NCBI GenBank assembly: GCA_014380615.1
Contig: JACMJM010000056.1
Span: 1 to 64,000, forward strand
DNA from: Sphingobacteriaceae bacterium
Lineage (GTDB): Bacteria; Bacteroidota; Bacteroidia; Sphingobacteriales; Sphingobacteriaceae
Direction: 5' to 3'
Length of the DNA: 64,000 nucleotides
Every line of letters starts with the position of its first letter. Within the stretch, counting starts at the first letter, position 1. The position numbers were made by a program, and so were the translations under genes. Shown piece after piece: positions 16,823 through 25,990 of the stretch. A model generated the notes under the pieces. That model had not been told where the DNA came from and made no database searches. It saw only the letters and a program-made list of their open reading frames with translations.

Positions 16823-18097
16823 CTAATCAATAATCGACTGATAAACGAGATTCTTAAACTTCCCGATTAATTTTTCATCCCAGTTACTATCCACCTGCGA
16901 CATGAAGATTCCGAACAGATCTTCCTTCGGATCTACCCAGAAACGGGTGTAAAATGCGCCGTCCCAGCCAAAACTGCCCATAGATTCTAATTCATCATAC
17001 ACGCCTCTCTCGGTACGTATCCCAAAACCTAATCCAAATTTATCGCCCATAATACCGTTATGTTTAAAGGGATTGAAAATAAAAAGGTTCCCGATAGAAT
17101 TTGAGGTCATGGCTTCAATAGTTTTCCGGCTCAATATTCTGGAACCATCTAACTGCCCTTTGTTTAATAGCATCTGCGCAAATCGGGAATAATCTGAAGG
17201 CGTAGAAATCAGGCCAGCACCTCCGGCGAAATATGTTTGATTAGCAGGATACGGAAAATACTTTGTTACTTTTTCCAGCTTTCCGTTTGTCAGTTTGTAC
17301 AGATTCGCTAAACGTGAAGCCTTACTTTCTGGCAGGGTAAAGTGGGTATCTTTCATTTTCAACGGATTAAAAATGCGTTGCTGCATATATTGATCCAAGG
17401 GCATTCCGCTAATTACTTCCACTAAATATCCCAACACATCAACCGACATCCCGTAATGAAATTCCTCACCAGGCTGAGAAATTAAAGGCAACGGACCAAG
17501 AGCTTTGATCTTCTCGGCAATCGTACCAGATGTTGGAAGTAATCCCACCGTCATACCTGCCTGGCGGTAATATGCACCTTGTCTTCCATCACCATAAGTA
17601 ATGCCTGAAGTATGATTCAGCAATTGGCGAATGGTGATCTCGCTTTTTGCAGGAACAAGTATGGTACTGTCGGATGTGGGCGATTTCATCACCACTTTTG
17701 GATTTTTAAACTCAGGAATGTATTTCGAAACCGGATCGGTTAACAGAAAGCGGCCCTCTTCATATAAAGTCATGACGGCAACAGATGTTACTGCTTTAGT
17801 CATTGATGCAATGCGGAACATAGCGTCTTTTGGCATATCTCTGTTTCCTTCCAGATCCATCTTTCCGAAGGATTTAAAGTAGGCTACTTTTCCATGACGG
17901 GCCACCAGGGCAACCATTCCGGGCATTTTTCCTTGTTTGATGTAGTCGTTCATTACTGCATCAATACGGTTGAGACGTTCTGCGGAAAGGCCTACATCTT
18001 TGGGGAGGGCTGTGGGGAGGCTTTGGCCAAAGGTGCTAAGGGAGCCTAACAGCAGCAGTAAAGCGAACAAGCTTGAAGTAAATTTTCGTTGGTTCAT
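16823..18097 (-). CDS. Serine hydrolase, class C beta-lactamase family
   Basis: The 424-residue protein has a signal peptide ending near STFGQ. The catalytic SxxK is SMTK (Ser98, Lys101), and the second motif appears as YGM in FHYGMSVDVLG, in place of the usual YxN. Related proteins are esterases, D-aminopeptidases, penicillin-binding proteins or lactamases. The altered second motif argues against calling it a beta-lactamase. It is predicted to be periplasmic. Confidence 0.9.
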   Translation of the reverse strand: MNQRKFTSSLFALLLLLGSLSTFGQSLPTALPKDVGLSAERLNRIDAVMNDYIKQGKMPGMVALVARHGKVAYFKSFGKMDLEGNRDMPKDAMFRIASMTKAVTSVAVMTLYEEGRFLLTDPVSKYIPEFKNPKVVMKSPTSDSTILVPAKSEITIRQLLNHTSGITYGDGRQGAYYRQAGMTVGLLPTSGTIAEKIKALGPLPLISQPGEEFHYGMSVDVLGYLVEVISGMPLDQYMQQRIFNPLKMKDTHFTLPESKASRLANLYKLTNGKLEKVTKYFPYPANQTYFAGGAGLISTPSDYSRFAQMLLNKGQLDGSRILSRKTIEAMTSNSIGNLFIFNPFKHNGIMGDKFGLGFGIRTERGVYDELESMGSFGWDGAFYTRFWVDPKEDLFGIFMSQVDSNWDEKLIGKFKNLVYQSIID

Positions 18098-18117
18098 TTT
18101 GCTTTGTTATGCTTTTT

Positions 18118-18167
18118 GCCACTAAGGCACTAAGGCTAGGCGCTTTACTTTGTGTCTTTGTGCCTCC
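18118..18167. repeat. Palindromic dispersed repeat left of the IS110 element
   Basis: gccactaaggcactaagg (18118-18135) and ctttgtgtctttgtgcctcc (18148-18167) form imperfect inverted arms of a short repeat type. A related arm, cttagtgcctccgtggc, occurs at 19593-19609 on the far side of the IS110 element, so the element may have inserted in or beside this repeat. Confidence 0.5.
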
Positions 18168-18230
18168 TATGTTTACAAAGTAAGTAAAATAGTTCTTTGA
18201 GATTGATAGTTAAGGATCATTAAATTTGAT

Positions 18231-18421
18231 TAGAAAGTGAAAAGAGTGGGAGTGAATCGTGCCTAAGTAACTGTAAAAGTATACTGTCACTAAGATAAAA
18301 CCCCACTCTTTTTATCTCTTCGAGTTTGAACAGAATGTAAGAAATACGGCAAAGCGGTATATTCTCAATATCCAACCAGGAGACAAAACGAAGAGAGATT
18401 TTCACTTTCAATATTTAATTA
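18231..18421 (+). ncRNA. Candidate IS110 bridge RNA region
   Basis: This non-coding leader directly precedes the IS110 recombinase and is full of nested inverted repeats. gaaagtgaaaa (18233-18243) pairs with 18399-18409, and aaaagagtggg (18240-18250) pairs with 18302-18312; a small hairpin, atacggcaaagcggtat, lies near 18347-18363. IS110-group elements are known to transcribe a structured bridge RNA from the end upstream of the recombinase. Position, length and folding fit that role. The target- and donor-binding loops were not identified, so the assignment is inferred. Confidence 0.45.
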
Positions 18422-18427
18422 TTGATC

Positions 18428-19477
18428 ATGAGAAAAACAGTAAAGCAAGTTGCAGGTATTGATGTAGCCCAAAAGGAACTGGTAGTATGCCTGGCCAAAA
18501 TGTACGATGACTTAGGTACTGAACTGTATGCACACAAGGTTTTTGCCAATAGCAAGAGTGGGATTGAAGCCTGCTTGCAATGGGTAATTAAAAATACAGA
18601 GGCAGATGTTTCAGTGGGTTTCGTAATGGAGGCTACGGGTGTATATCATGAGATGCTGGCCTATTTTCTTTATCAAAAGAAACATCTGGTAAGTATTGTC
18701 TTGCCTAATAAGATCAGCAACTACATGCGTATGCTAGAAACCAAAACTATTACAGACAAAACAGCTTCCGAAGCTATAGCAAGGTTTAGATTGGAACGCA
18801 AACTTGACACTTGGCAGCCGCCCAAAGAGATATACAGAAGGCTTCGTCAACTTACTCGTGAAAGGGACCAATTAGTTCAGGAGCGCACGATCGTTAAAAA
18901 TCAGCTGCATGCAGAAGAAGCAGAGGCCTATCCTGGCCAAAGTAGTATTAAGCGAATAAAAGCGCGTATAAAAATACTTAATAAGCAAGAACAGGAAGTC
19001 AAGGCAGAAATCCATACTTTAATAGCTGCAGATCATCAGGTAAAAGAACATGTGAAGCTGATGACCAGTATTCCTGGTATCGGTGGATTGACCGCGATCA
19101 TTCTTACTGAGACTAACGGCTTTGAATTAATCCAAAACAGACGCCAACTGGCAAGTTATGCAGGGTTTGATATCTAGGAAAAGCAATCAGGAACATCGGT
19201 AAAAGGAAAACCAAGAATATCAAAAAGAGGTAATAAGCATTTACGAAAGGCTATGCACCTGTCGGCACTGGCAGCCATACGATATGATCAGAGAGCTAAA
19301 GATATTTTTGTAAACTTGGTTTCTAGACATGGGATAAAAATGAAAGCAGCTGTTGCCGTCCAGCGGAGGCTCTTAGAAATGACATATACCCTCTTTAAAA
19401 CTAAAATAAAGTACGATAAAAATTATATGGATAGGAACAAATCGGAAACAAGTAACACCGAACAAGCGGTGGCTTAA
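18428..19477 (+). pseudogene. IS110-family recombinase with in-frame amber stop
   Basis: Translation from ATG 18428 gives a DEDD recombinase: GIDVAQKE, VMEATGVYH and TDKTASEAIARF for the RuvC-like domain, a coiled-coil stretch at about 140-200, then the Tnp domain start SIPGIGGLTAIILTE. A TAG at 19175-19177 interrupts it after YAGFDI. The same frame then continues through EKQSGTSVKGKPRISKRGNK to 19477. Total length would be 349 residues, normal for the family. One nonsense substitution therefore separates the RuvC-like part from the conserved QSG...RG...SKRG block of the Tnp domain. No frameshift is present, so inactivation looks recent, unless the codon is read through. Confidence 0.9.
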
Positions 19478-19625
19478 AAAAACAGAAAAGCGGTTCATGA
19501 AATAAACCGCCTCTCTTTCCTTGCTGGCATAAGCCGCATTTGAAACAAAATTATAAAAAAAACAAGAATTCACTCGATTCTTAACACAAAATCTTAGTGC
19601 CTCCGTGGCAGTTAAATTATTCAAT

Positions 19626-19952
19626 ATGACTATTAAAGAAGCTCAAACTACCGTCGACCAATGGATCACCACCACCGGCATCCGCTATTTCAACGAACTC
19701 ACTAACACCGCCATCTTAATGGAAGAAGTGGGGGAAGTGGCCCGCATCATGTCCAGGAAATACGGCGAGCAATCATTCAAAGAATCTGACAAGAAAGTAG
19801 ATTTAGGAGATGAAATGGCCGATGTTCTTTTTGTACTAATCTGTCTTGCTAATCAAACTGGAATAGACCTGACTGAAGCTCTTCAAAAAAATCTCGAAAA
19901 GAAAAACATTCGCGATGCCGACAGGCACAAGAATAACGAGAAACTAAAGTAG
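19626..19952 (+). CDS. MazG-like nucleotide pyrophosphohydrolase
   Basis: The 108-residue protein starts at MTIKEAQ (ATG 19626); the longer in-frame start lies in the upstream repeat. The all-alpha NTP pyrophosphatase fold is shown by EEVGEVARIM (metal-binding Glu residues) and LGDEMADVLFVLICLAN. It hydrolyses NTPs or dNTPs to monophosphates plus pyrophosphate, a house-cleaning role. It ends one base before the convergent comB-like gene. Confidence 0.93.
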   Translation: MTIKEAQTTVDQWITTTGIRYFNELTNTAILMEEVGEVARIMSRKYGEQSFKESDKKVDLGDEMADVLFVLICLANQTGIDLTEALQKNLEKKNIRDADRHKNNEKLK

Positions 19953-19953
19953 T

Positions 19954-20688
19954 TTACAATTTCACCAATCTATCCCCCTCTAAAACAGGTATTGCACTCG
20001 TCTCATCCACTCTCAAACAAAACGCAATATCTTCCTCAATACCCAGCTTTTTCAGGCGCTCGCTATGCGAACTTTTTGAAAGAAATTTCCCGAGGTCATC
20101 CTTCGCCATAAGATACAGGTCCTCGGCAGCGATGGCCGCGTCGTCAAGTACATAGCGATCCGACTTTAGTTGATTTACAACAGCCCCTGCGAAAATTGTG
20201 TCCTCCAGATTAAAGTTATTCTTCCAGCCAGCACATACCAATATCACATTTTCATGCTCCTCCCTCAACCACTCGGTAAGCGAACTTAAATTTAAAAACG
20301 AACCAATTACAATCCGCTTGGCTGCTCTCGAAAGCTGTATCGCATGCGTTCCATTCGTAGTTGTAAGCACAACCGTTTTACCCGCGACTTTTTCAGGAGT
20401 ATACGCAAAAGGAGAGTTGCCAAAATCAAAACCCTCTACAACTTCTCCATCACGCTCGGCTGCAAGCAAGCACCCTGTTCCATGGTAAGCGGCGCATTCT
20501 TCAACTTTCGAAACAGGAATAATCGCATCCGCACCGTTTTCTATGCCATAACAAATAGACGAGGTAGCCCTGAAAATATCGATAACCACCGCAATGCTGT
20601 TCTCCAGCTTATGCAAAGGCAACAATGCCGGCGTTAAACAAACCTCTATTTTTAAACGATCTGATTTTAGTGATACTATTTTAGACAT
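19954..20688 (-). CDS. comB: 2-phosphosulfolactate phosphatase
   Basis: The 244-residue protein carries the ComB signatures VIDIFRATSS, FGNSP, TTTNGTHA and LVCAGWKN, with acidic and threonine residues placed as in the Mg2+-dependent enzyme. The reaction releases phosphate from 2-phospho-3-sulfolactate. It was first known from coenzyme M synthesis, but the family is widespread in bacteria that lack that cofactor. The gene follows gcvT with a two-base gap. The pathway it serves in this organism is not shown by its neighbours. Confidence 0.88.
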   Translation of the reverse strand: MSKIVSLKSDRLKIEVCLTPALLPLHKLENSIAVVIDIFRATSSICYGIENGADAIIPVSKVEECAAYHGTGCLLAAERDGEVVEGFDFGNSPFAYTPEKVAGKTVVLTTTNGTHAIQLSRAAKRIVIGSFLNLSSLTEWLREEHENVILVCAGWKNNFNLEDTIFAGAVVNQLKSDRYVLDDAAIAAEDLYLMAKDDLGKFLSKSSHSERLKKLGIEEDIAFCLRVDETSAIPVLEGDRLVKL

Positions 20689-20690
20689 TC

Positions 20691-21773
20691 TTATCCTTTG
20701 TAGAAAGGCATCTTAACAATCCTTGCTTTAACCGGATTATTGCGGATGCTTATATAAATTTCATTCCCTTCACTTGACTGATTTGCACTTACGTAACCCA
20801 TTCCGATTGCCTTTTGCAACGATGGTGATTGAGTTCCTGATGTAACTATGCCAATTACCTTACCTGCAGCATCAACCACCGGGTAATCATGTCGGGGAAT
20901 TCCACGATCTATCATTTCGAAACCTATAAGCTTTCTTTCAACGCCGTTCTTCTTTTGTATCTCAAGAGCTTCTTTGTTTACAAAATCTTTCGAAAATTTA
21001 GTAACCCAGCCCAATCCCGCTTCTATAGGTGAAGTGGAATCATTAATGTCGTTTCCGTAAAGGCAGAACCCCATTTCAAGTCGTAAGGTATCCCGTGCGG
21101 CTAAACCGATCGGCTTAATATCCAAATGCTCACCTGCTTTAAAAATCGCTTCCCAAATTGTTTCAGAATGCTGCTGATCGAAGTATATTTCAAACCCGCC
21201 CGCGCCAGTGTATCCGGTTGCTGAAACTAAAACATTATCAATTCCCGCAAAGGTTCCCTTTTTAAAAGTATAATACTCCATCGAAGCCAGATCAATATCA
21301 GTTAAACTCTGCAATGCTTCCGCTGATTTAGGGCCTTGTATAGCCAATAAAGAGGTTCGTTCGGAAATATCTTTCATGTCCACCCCAAACGTATTGTACT
21401 GAGAAATCCAGTTCCAATCTTTCTCAATATTAGATGCGTTTACTACCAGCATATATGTTTTCTCGTCGATACGATAAACCAGTAAATCGTCAACTATGCC
21501 ACCTGTAGTATTGGGCAGACAAGAATATTGCACCTTTCCGTCAATCAGCTTTGAAGCATCGTTTGAAGTTACTTTCTGGATAAGATCGAGGGCTTTTTCG
21601 CCCTTGAGGATGAATTCGCCCATATGGCTCACATCAAACACCCCAACACCCGTTCTTACAGTTTGATGTTCTGCATTAATTCCTTCGTATTGTACTGGCA
21701 TATTAAACCCGGCAAACGGAACCATTTTAGCACCTATTGAAATATGCTTTTGCGATAAGGCGGTATTCTTCAT
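20691..21773 (-). CDS. gcvT: Aminomethyltransferase (glycine cleavage T protein)
   Basis: The 360-residue protein starts at [10 protein letters not shown] (21773), preferred over an in-frame ATG at 21794. Family blocks are [25 protein letters not shown], the folate-binding region around [12 protein letters not shown], and a C-terminal barrel with GIPRHDYPV. It transfers the methylene group from the lipoylated H protein to tetrahydrofolate. The other glycine cleavage genes are not in the window. Confidence 0.96.
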   Translation of the reverse strand: MKNTALSQKHISIGAKMVPFAGFNMPVQYEGINAEHQTVRTGVGVFDVSHMGEFILKGEKALDLIQKVTSNDASKLIDGKVQYSCLPNTTGGIVDDLLVYRIDEKTYMLVVNASNIEKDWNWISQYNTFGVDMKDISERTSLLAIQGPKSAEALQSLTDIDLASMEYYTFKKGTFAGIDNVLVSATGYTGAGGFEIYFDQQHSETIWEAIFKAGEHLDIKPIGLAARDTLRLEMGFCLYGNDINDSTSPIEAGLGWVTKFSKDFVNKEALEIQKKNGVERKLIGFEMIDRGIPRHDYPVVDAAGKVIGIVTSGTQSPSLQKAIGMGYVSANQSSEGNEIYISIRNNPVKARIVKMPFYKG

Positions 21774-21814
21774 GTTTTGAATAAGAGAGGCCAAAAATAA
21801 TCAAAAAAGGAGAA

Positions 21815-22447
21815 TCAGACAGCTATCAGATCAGATTCTCGGGAGGTTTGCTTAAATAAATCCAACTGCGGATCAGTAACCCTGAACGTTCGGCGATGAT
21901 AGGGAGAAAAACCATGCTTTAAAACCGCTTCGCGATGTTTAATTGTAGGATAGCCTTTGTTACTTGCCCATTCATATTCCGGGTGTTCGTTTGCTATCGT
22001 TTTCATATAATCGTCGCGATAGGTTTTGGCCAGAATTGATGCGGCCGCAATCGAAAAATATTTTCCGTCGCCTTTAATAATGCACTCGTGTGGGATGTTG
22101 TTATATTTTTTAAACCGGTTTCCGTCAATCAGGATAAATCCGAATTGCTGTTCTAACTGATCCAGAGCCTTGTGCATAGCCAGAAATGATGCATTGAGGA
22201 TATTAATCCGGTCTATTTCTTCATGATCTACCTGGGCAACGGCATAAGCAACTGCCTTTTTTTGAATCACTTTGCGCAATGCGTAACGATCTTCTTCACA
22301 AAGCTGCTTAGAATCTGTAAGTAATTTATGCTTAAAGTTTATGGGTAAGATAACTGCCGCCGCAAACACGGGACCAGCAAGACAGCCTCGGCCCGCTTCA
22401 TCGCACCCTGCCTCTATAAAATCCTTCTGATAAAACGGGAAAAGCAT
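21815..22447 (-). CDS. rnhB: Ribonuclease HII
   Basis: The 210-residue enzyme shows the diagnostic AGCDEAGRGCLAGPV block with Asp and Glu catalytic residues, then LLTDSKQL and FILIDGNRFKK, and SILAKTYRDDYM for the last acidic position. It removes ribonucleotides and RNA primers from DNA-RNA hybrids. It is co-directional with gcvT and comB and probably in the same transcript. Confidence 0.96.
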   Translation of the reverse strand: MLFPFYQKDFIEAGCDEAGRGCLAGPVFAAAVILPINFKHKLLTDSKQLCEEDRYALRKVIQKKAVAYAVAQVDHEEIDRINILNASFLAMHKALDQLEQQFGFILIDGNRFKKYNNIPHECIIKGDGKYFSIAAASILAKTYRDDYMKTIANEHPEYEWASNKGYPTIKHREAVLKHGFSPYHRRTFRVTDPQLDLFKQTSRESDLIAV

Positions 22448-22508
22448 ATTCTTTATTAAATCATAAAATAGCGGTTTAGCATAAAAGCTATAATTCTATT
22501 TCTCAACA

Positions 22509-23756
22509 CTAAAGTATTTTTATGGTTAACAAGGTAATGTCATCAGAACTCATCCGTGCTTTATGCGATGACTGTATGTCGGCCAGAATACTTTTGTTAA
22601 TTATTTCAACCGGAACATGCCTGTGTACCTGCAAAAAATGCACCAGCTCTTCTTCCGAGATAAAAACATCCTCATCCGGGCTTTCAATTAAGCCGTCTGT
22701 GTAATTGAAGATTAAAGAGTTTGGCGGCAGTGTTAATCTGCCAGTATTTACAAAAGGCAAAGCATCAAAACTACCTAAAAGAGTTGTCCCCTCCTGCAAA
22801 AAGCGAGAACCCTCGTTTGTTATGAGAATCGGGGAATTATGCCCGGCATTTACAAACTGCATCTCTCTGGTTAATTCATTATACCGCCCTAAAAAGAGGG
22901 TTATAAAGCGTTCGCCCTTTGTGTTAAAGGTTACAATTTCATTTAGTTTGGTAACAACCTTTTCCATACTGCTTTCAACCGAGGCCCAGGCCCGTAAGCT
23001 AGCCTGCAGATTGGCCATCAGTAAAGCAGCGGAAATTCCCTTTCCCGAAACATCGGCAATGCACCAGATAAACTCATGTTCGTTTAACCTGATGAAATCA
23101 AAATAATCGCCACCTATATTTTCATGAGGAAGATAGGTCGCAGCTATCTCGAACCTATCGCTTTTAGGTAACTGCAAGGGCACCAACATGCTTTGCACTT
23201 CGCTTGCAAGCTCCATATCACGCTGATATCGCTCTCTGTGTACCCGCTCTTTAAATAACTTTTTATTCTCGAGGGCAACAATGATGATATTAATTAGCGT
23301 TTGAATAAAGTTAAGTTCGTGGCTTACTAATTCTGGTTTGGTATGAAAATCACCGATGAGTACAAATGCCAGAGTATTTCTTTTATGCCTTACGGGAACA
23401 AAGAAATCGTACTCCGACAGCATCAGGTCGGGATGATTAGACAGAGAAATAATGGTTTTGGTTACCTCCAGTTCTTTACAAATCTGCTGCAGCACTTTGG
23501 CACTTTCGTAAGTACCGCCAAAACGCGACACACAAGAGAACTGATGCTCGTCCTTTACTACAAGGCGCATCTTACCTACGTTAAGATTCACCTTTAGAAC
23601 CACTTCCAGCATCTCAAAAAGCACAGATGCCGCACTATTTTTGTTGATTGCTAAAGTAACTTCAAGCAAGGCATTTAATTCAGCCTGCCGCTTTAACAGC
23701 AACTGAATCAGGTCGTTTTCTTCTGGATCCTTAGAACTGCTTTTAAAATCTTCCAA
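22509..23756 (-). CDS. GAF-domain PP2C/SpoIIE-type serine phosphatase (RsbU-like)
   Basis: The 415-residue soluble protein has a GAF-like sensor at about 15-170, a short helical linker (RERYQRDMELASEVQSML), and a SpoIIE phosphatase domain with GGDYFDFI, ADVSGKGISAALLM, NAGHNSP and YTDGLIES. The aspartates bind the two metals. Such enzymes dephosphorylate anti-sigma antagonist (STAS) proteins in partner-switching pathways. No STAS or RsbW-like gene is visible in this window. Confidence 0.9.
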   Translation of the reverse strand: MEDFKSSSKDPEENDLIQLLLKRQAELNALLEVTLAINKNSAASVLFEMLEVVLKVNLNVGKMRLVVKDEHQFSCVSRFGGTYESAKVLQQICKELEVTKTIISLSNHPDLMLSEYDFFVPVRHKRNTLAFVLIGDFHTKPELVSHELNFIQTLINIIIVALENKKLFKERVHRERYQRDMELASEVQSMLVPLQLPKSDRFEIAATYLPHENIGGDYFDFIRLNEHEFIWCIADVSGKGISAALLMANLQASLRAWASVESSMEKVVTKLNEIVTFNTKGERFITLFLGRYNELTREMQFVNAGHNSPILITNEGSRFLQEGTTLLGSFDALPFVNTGRLTLPPNSLIFNYTDGLIESPDEDVFISEEELVHFLQVHRHVPVEIINKSILADIQSSHKARMSSDDITLLTIKIL

Positions 23757-23818
23757 TTTACTTGGTTCAATAATGTTAAAAGTAATAATTTAACCGTTTC
23801 TACGGCATTTTTTTGAAA

Positions 23819-24952
23819 TTATTTTACAAGCCTCCCTTTCCAGATGTATTTGCCGGTATTTCCGGCGACACCAATATAAATTATATAAACTGCATGAACG
23901 TATGTTAACAGGGGTAAGTAAAACAGCAATTCTTTCCTTTTCACGAAAGCAGTAACCGGAATAAGAAAATACATCTCGGCTAAACACTTAACAATCAATA
24001 CAATTACAAGAACCAGCCACGAGCCAGGATAGTAAAAGCCAAGCACCGCATTTATAACTATCAATAAATTAAACAGCCAGATGCTTACTCCTAAAGCCAC
24101 AATTTTTTTGTCTTTATACTTTGTACTTTTCGATGCCCATCTTTTCCTTTGGCGTATAAATTCCTTAAGATTTGGCTTGGCGTGAGTATACACAAGTGCC
24201 TCATAAGATTTACAAAAGCCTATATCCCGGGGATATTTAGAAGCCACCTTATGGAGAAACAATTCGTCGTCGCCGGAAGCTAACTCATCTATTCCCTGAA
24301 ACCCCTTCAGTTCAACAAAAACATCTTTGCGATAGGCAAGGTTGGCACCGTTACAGGTTGAGGGCCTTTTGTTACCAATAGTGGCGGCACCCAGACCAAT
24401 AAGATATAGAAATTCGAGCGTTTGCAGTCGTTCGAAAAAGCTCTTTTCCTCAAAAAATACCACTGGCGACGAAATGAGCTTATAATTATACCTTTCGTAA
24501 TGCGCTACTATGGTTTTGAGCCAGGCATTCCCCATCCTGCAGTCGGCGTCGGTTGTAACAAGTAATTCGCCTTTGGCAAGCCGGATCCCTTCGGCTATAG
24601 CTTTCTTTTTATACGAATTTAAAGGCTCGCTCTCGTTTAATTTCAGCAGGATAACTCCTCTATGCGAATAGCCTGATATAATATCCGCCGTGCGATCTGT
24701 TGAATGATCGTCTATAACTATCAGCTCTACCAGTTCGTTCGGATAATCCTGGCTTATAATATCATTAATCGTATCAGCTATTTTATCTTCTTCGTTTCTT
24801 GCCGCGATTAGAATACTTACCAAAGTTTTTGGAGCAAGAATATCCTGGGGTGCCGATAAATTCCTTTTCCAGCCGTACCTGAAAAATATTACAGCCGCCA
24901 AATACAATGCTGTTAGAAAAAGTGATAAAACGCTAATCAGGGTTAGTGCCAA
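23819..24952 (-). CDS. Family 2 membrane glycosyltransferase
   Basis: The 377-residue protein has an N-terminal transmembrane helix, then a GT2 GT-A domain with ILIAARNEE, VIDDHSTDRTA, TTDADC (metal-binding DxD) and the acceptor-side QRKRW. Three C-terminal membrane helices follow. It is a processive-type glycosyltransferase adding sugars on the inner membrane. It overlaps the 3' end of the upstream membrane protein gene by 20 bases, suggesting joint action on a lipid-linked substrate. Confidence 0.92.
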   Translation of the reverse strand: MALTLISVLSLFLTALYLAAVIFFRYGWKRNLSAPQDILAPKTLVSILIAARNEEDKIADTINDIISQDYPNELVELIVIDDHSTDRTADIISGYSHRGVILLKLNESEPLNSYKKKAIAEGIRLAKGELLVTTDADCRMGNAWLKTIVAHYERYNYKLISSPVVFFEEKSFFERLQTLEFLYLIGLGAATIGNKRPSTCNGANLAYRKDVFVELKGFQGIDELASGDDELFLHKVASKYPRDIGFCKSYEALVYTHAKPNLKEFIRQRKRWASKSTKYKDKKIVALGVSIWLFNLLIVINAVLGFYYPGSWLVLVIVLIVKCLAEMYFLIPVTAFVKRKELLFYLPLLTYVHAVYIIYIGVAGNTGKYIWKGRLVK

Positions 24953-25907
24953 AAAAGTTTAGTTTAAATACGAAAACAGAGCCTAAAATAGCAGGAATAA
25001 TAAGATTAACAAACCAAATAGCAGCCGTTCCGGCCATTACCGCTAGCTCATTGGTAGTTATAAAACTAAAAAAATATGTAGCCGTCATGGTACGAACACC
25101 AACATCCAATAAATCAAGAGATGGCAAGGCCGATTGTATAAAGAAAAGGATAAAAATCATCATGACCATCGGGGGTAACGCAATCCCAGGAATCAGCAAG
25201 CTTATTATTAAGCAATATTGGGAAGTAAAAACAACAAATCGTAACAAACTATATCCGAAAACAATCGATAGTTCTTTAAAATGATACCTCGATAATATGA
25301 GAAAAAACTTTCTCAAAGAAGCTAAAACCCTGATGCGGTTCAACACATCTAGCAGTAAACTGATATTAAAAAAAAAGAGCAGGAAAAACAGGCAATAAAT
25401 TCCGGCAAGTGTAGAAATTCCGTAAAACAACCAAAAGTTGATTTGCAAATACTGATTAATAAACCACAGAATCGCGACAGCTCCGAGTATATTGGTTACC
25501 ACCATCTGCCCCACTGCCCCTACCCCCATCGCAATAACACCTAGGGCTCGTTTTCTGGATGTTAAAAAGAATACACGGCCACCGTATTCGCCAATCCGGT
25601 TGGGCGTGAATACTGCTAAAGTTAATCCGCAAAAAACTGACTCTACAGCCTTCCAAACGCTAAGCTTTTGAATAGATTTAACTAAAAATCGCCACTTGAG
25701 TGCTTCTAAGAACCAGTTTAAAAGCATGAGAGCGAACACAAGTACTAATATCCGGTACGCTTTATAATGCTCCAGGTTTTTAAGGAGTTTCTGAAAACTT
25801 TCAAGGTTTTCATTATCACTGAGCTTATGGTAAATAAACGCGCCGGCAAGCAGGAGTATGCTTACTTTAATTACCGAATTAATAGTCTTCTTTTTACTAT
25901 TAGTCAA
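24933..25907 (-). CDS. Lysylphosphatidylglycerol synthase/flippase-like membrane protein (UPF0104)
   Basis: The 324-residue protein has about eight transmembrane helices and matches the AglD/MprF flippase-like family, with the segment FTPNRIGEYGGRVFFL early and LPSLDLLDVGVRTMT late, as in this family. It lacks the soluble lysyl-transferase domain of MprF. It overlaps the GT2 gene downstream, so transport of a glycolipid made by that enzyme is plausible but unproven. Confidence 0.85.
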   Translation of the reverse strand: MTNSKKKTINSVIKVSILLLAGAFIYHKLSDNENLESFQKLLKNLEHYKAYRILVLVFALMLLNWFLEALKWRFLVKSIQKLSVWKAVESVFCGLTLAVFTPNRIGEYGGRVFFLTSRKRALGVIAMGVGAVGQMVVTNILGAVAILWFINQYLQINFWLFYGISTLAGIYCLFFLLFFFNISLLLDVLNRIRVLASLRKFFLILSRYHFKELSIVFGYSLLRFVVFTSQYCLIISLLIPGIALPPMVMMIFILFFIQSALPSLDLLDVGVRTMTATYFFSFITTNELAVMAGTAAIWFVNLIIPAILGSVFVFKLNFFGTNPD

Positions 25908-25990
25908 GACATAGAATTTAATGCAATGTTACAAAAAAGCGATGCAATGTATTAGAGAGCATTTGATAATAGTTTAGTAATTTTGTTTAG

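Larger units (their letters stand above)
18170..19592 (+). mobile_element. IS110-family insertion element (approximate limits)
   Basis: The element comprises the structured leader at about 18231-18421, the interrupted recombinase at 18428-19477 and a downstream tail. A stem-like pair, aaaagcggtt and aaccgcc, lies at about 19487-19514. IS110 elements lack long terminal inverted repeats and make little or no target duplication, so the ends given are only outer limits set by the flanking repeat arms at 18118-18167 and 19593-19609. Confidence 0.6.

Noticed and set aside
16823-18097. Calling the class C-like hydrolase a beta-lactamase resistance gene
   Set aside because: The second motif is YGM and not YxN, and the family is dominated by esterases and peptidases.
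22705-23106. 133-residue plus-strand open frame inside the PP2C phosphatase gene
   Set aside because: Antisense shadow of a conserved phosphatase domain.
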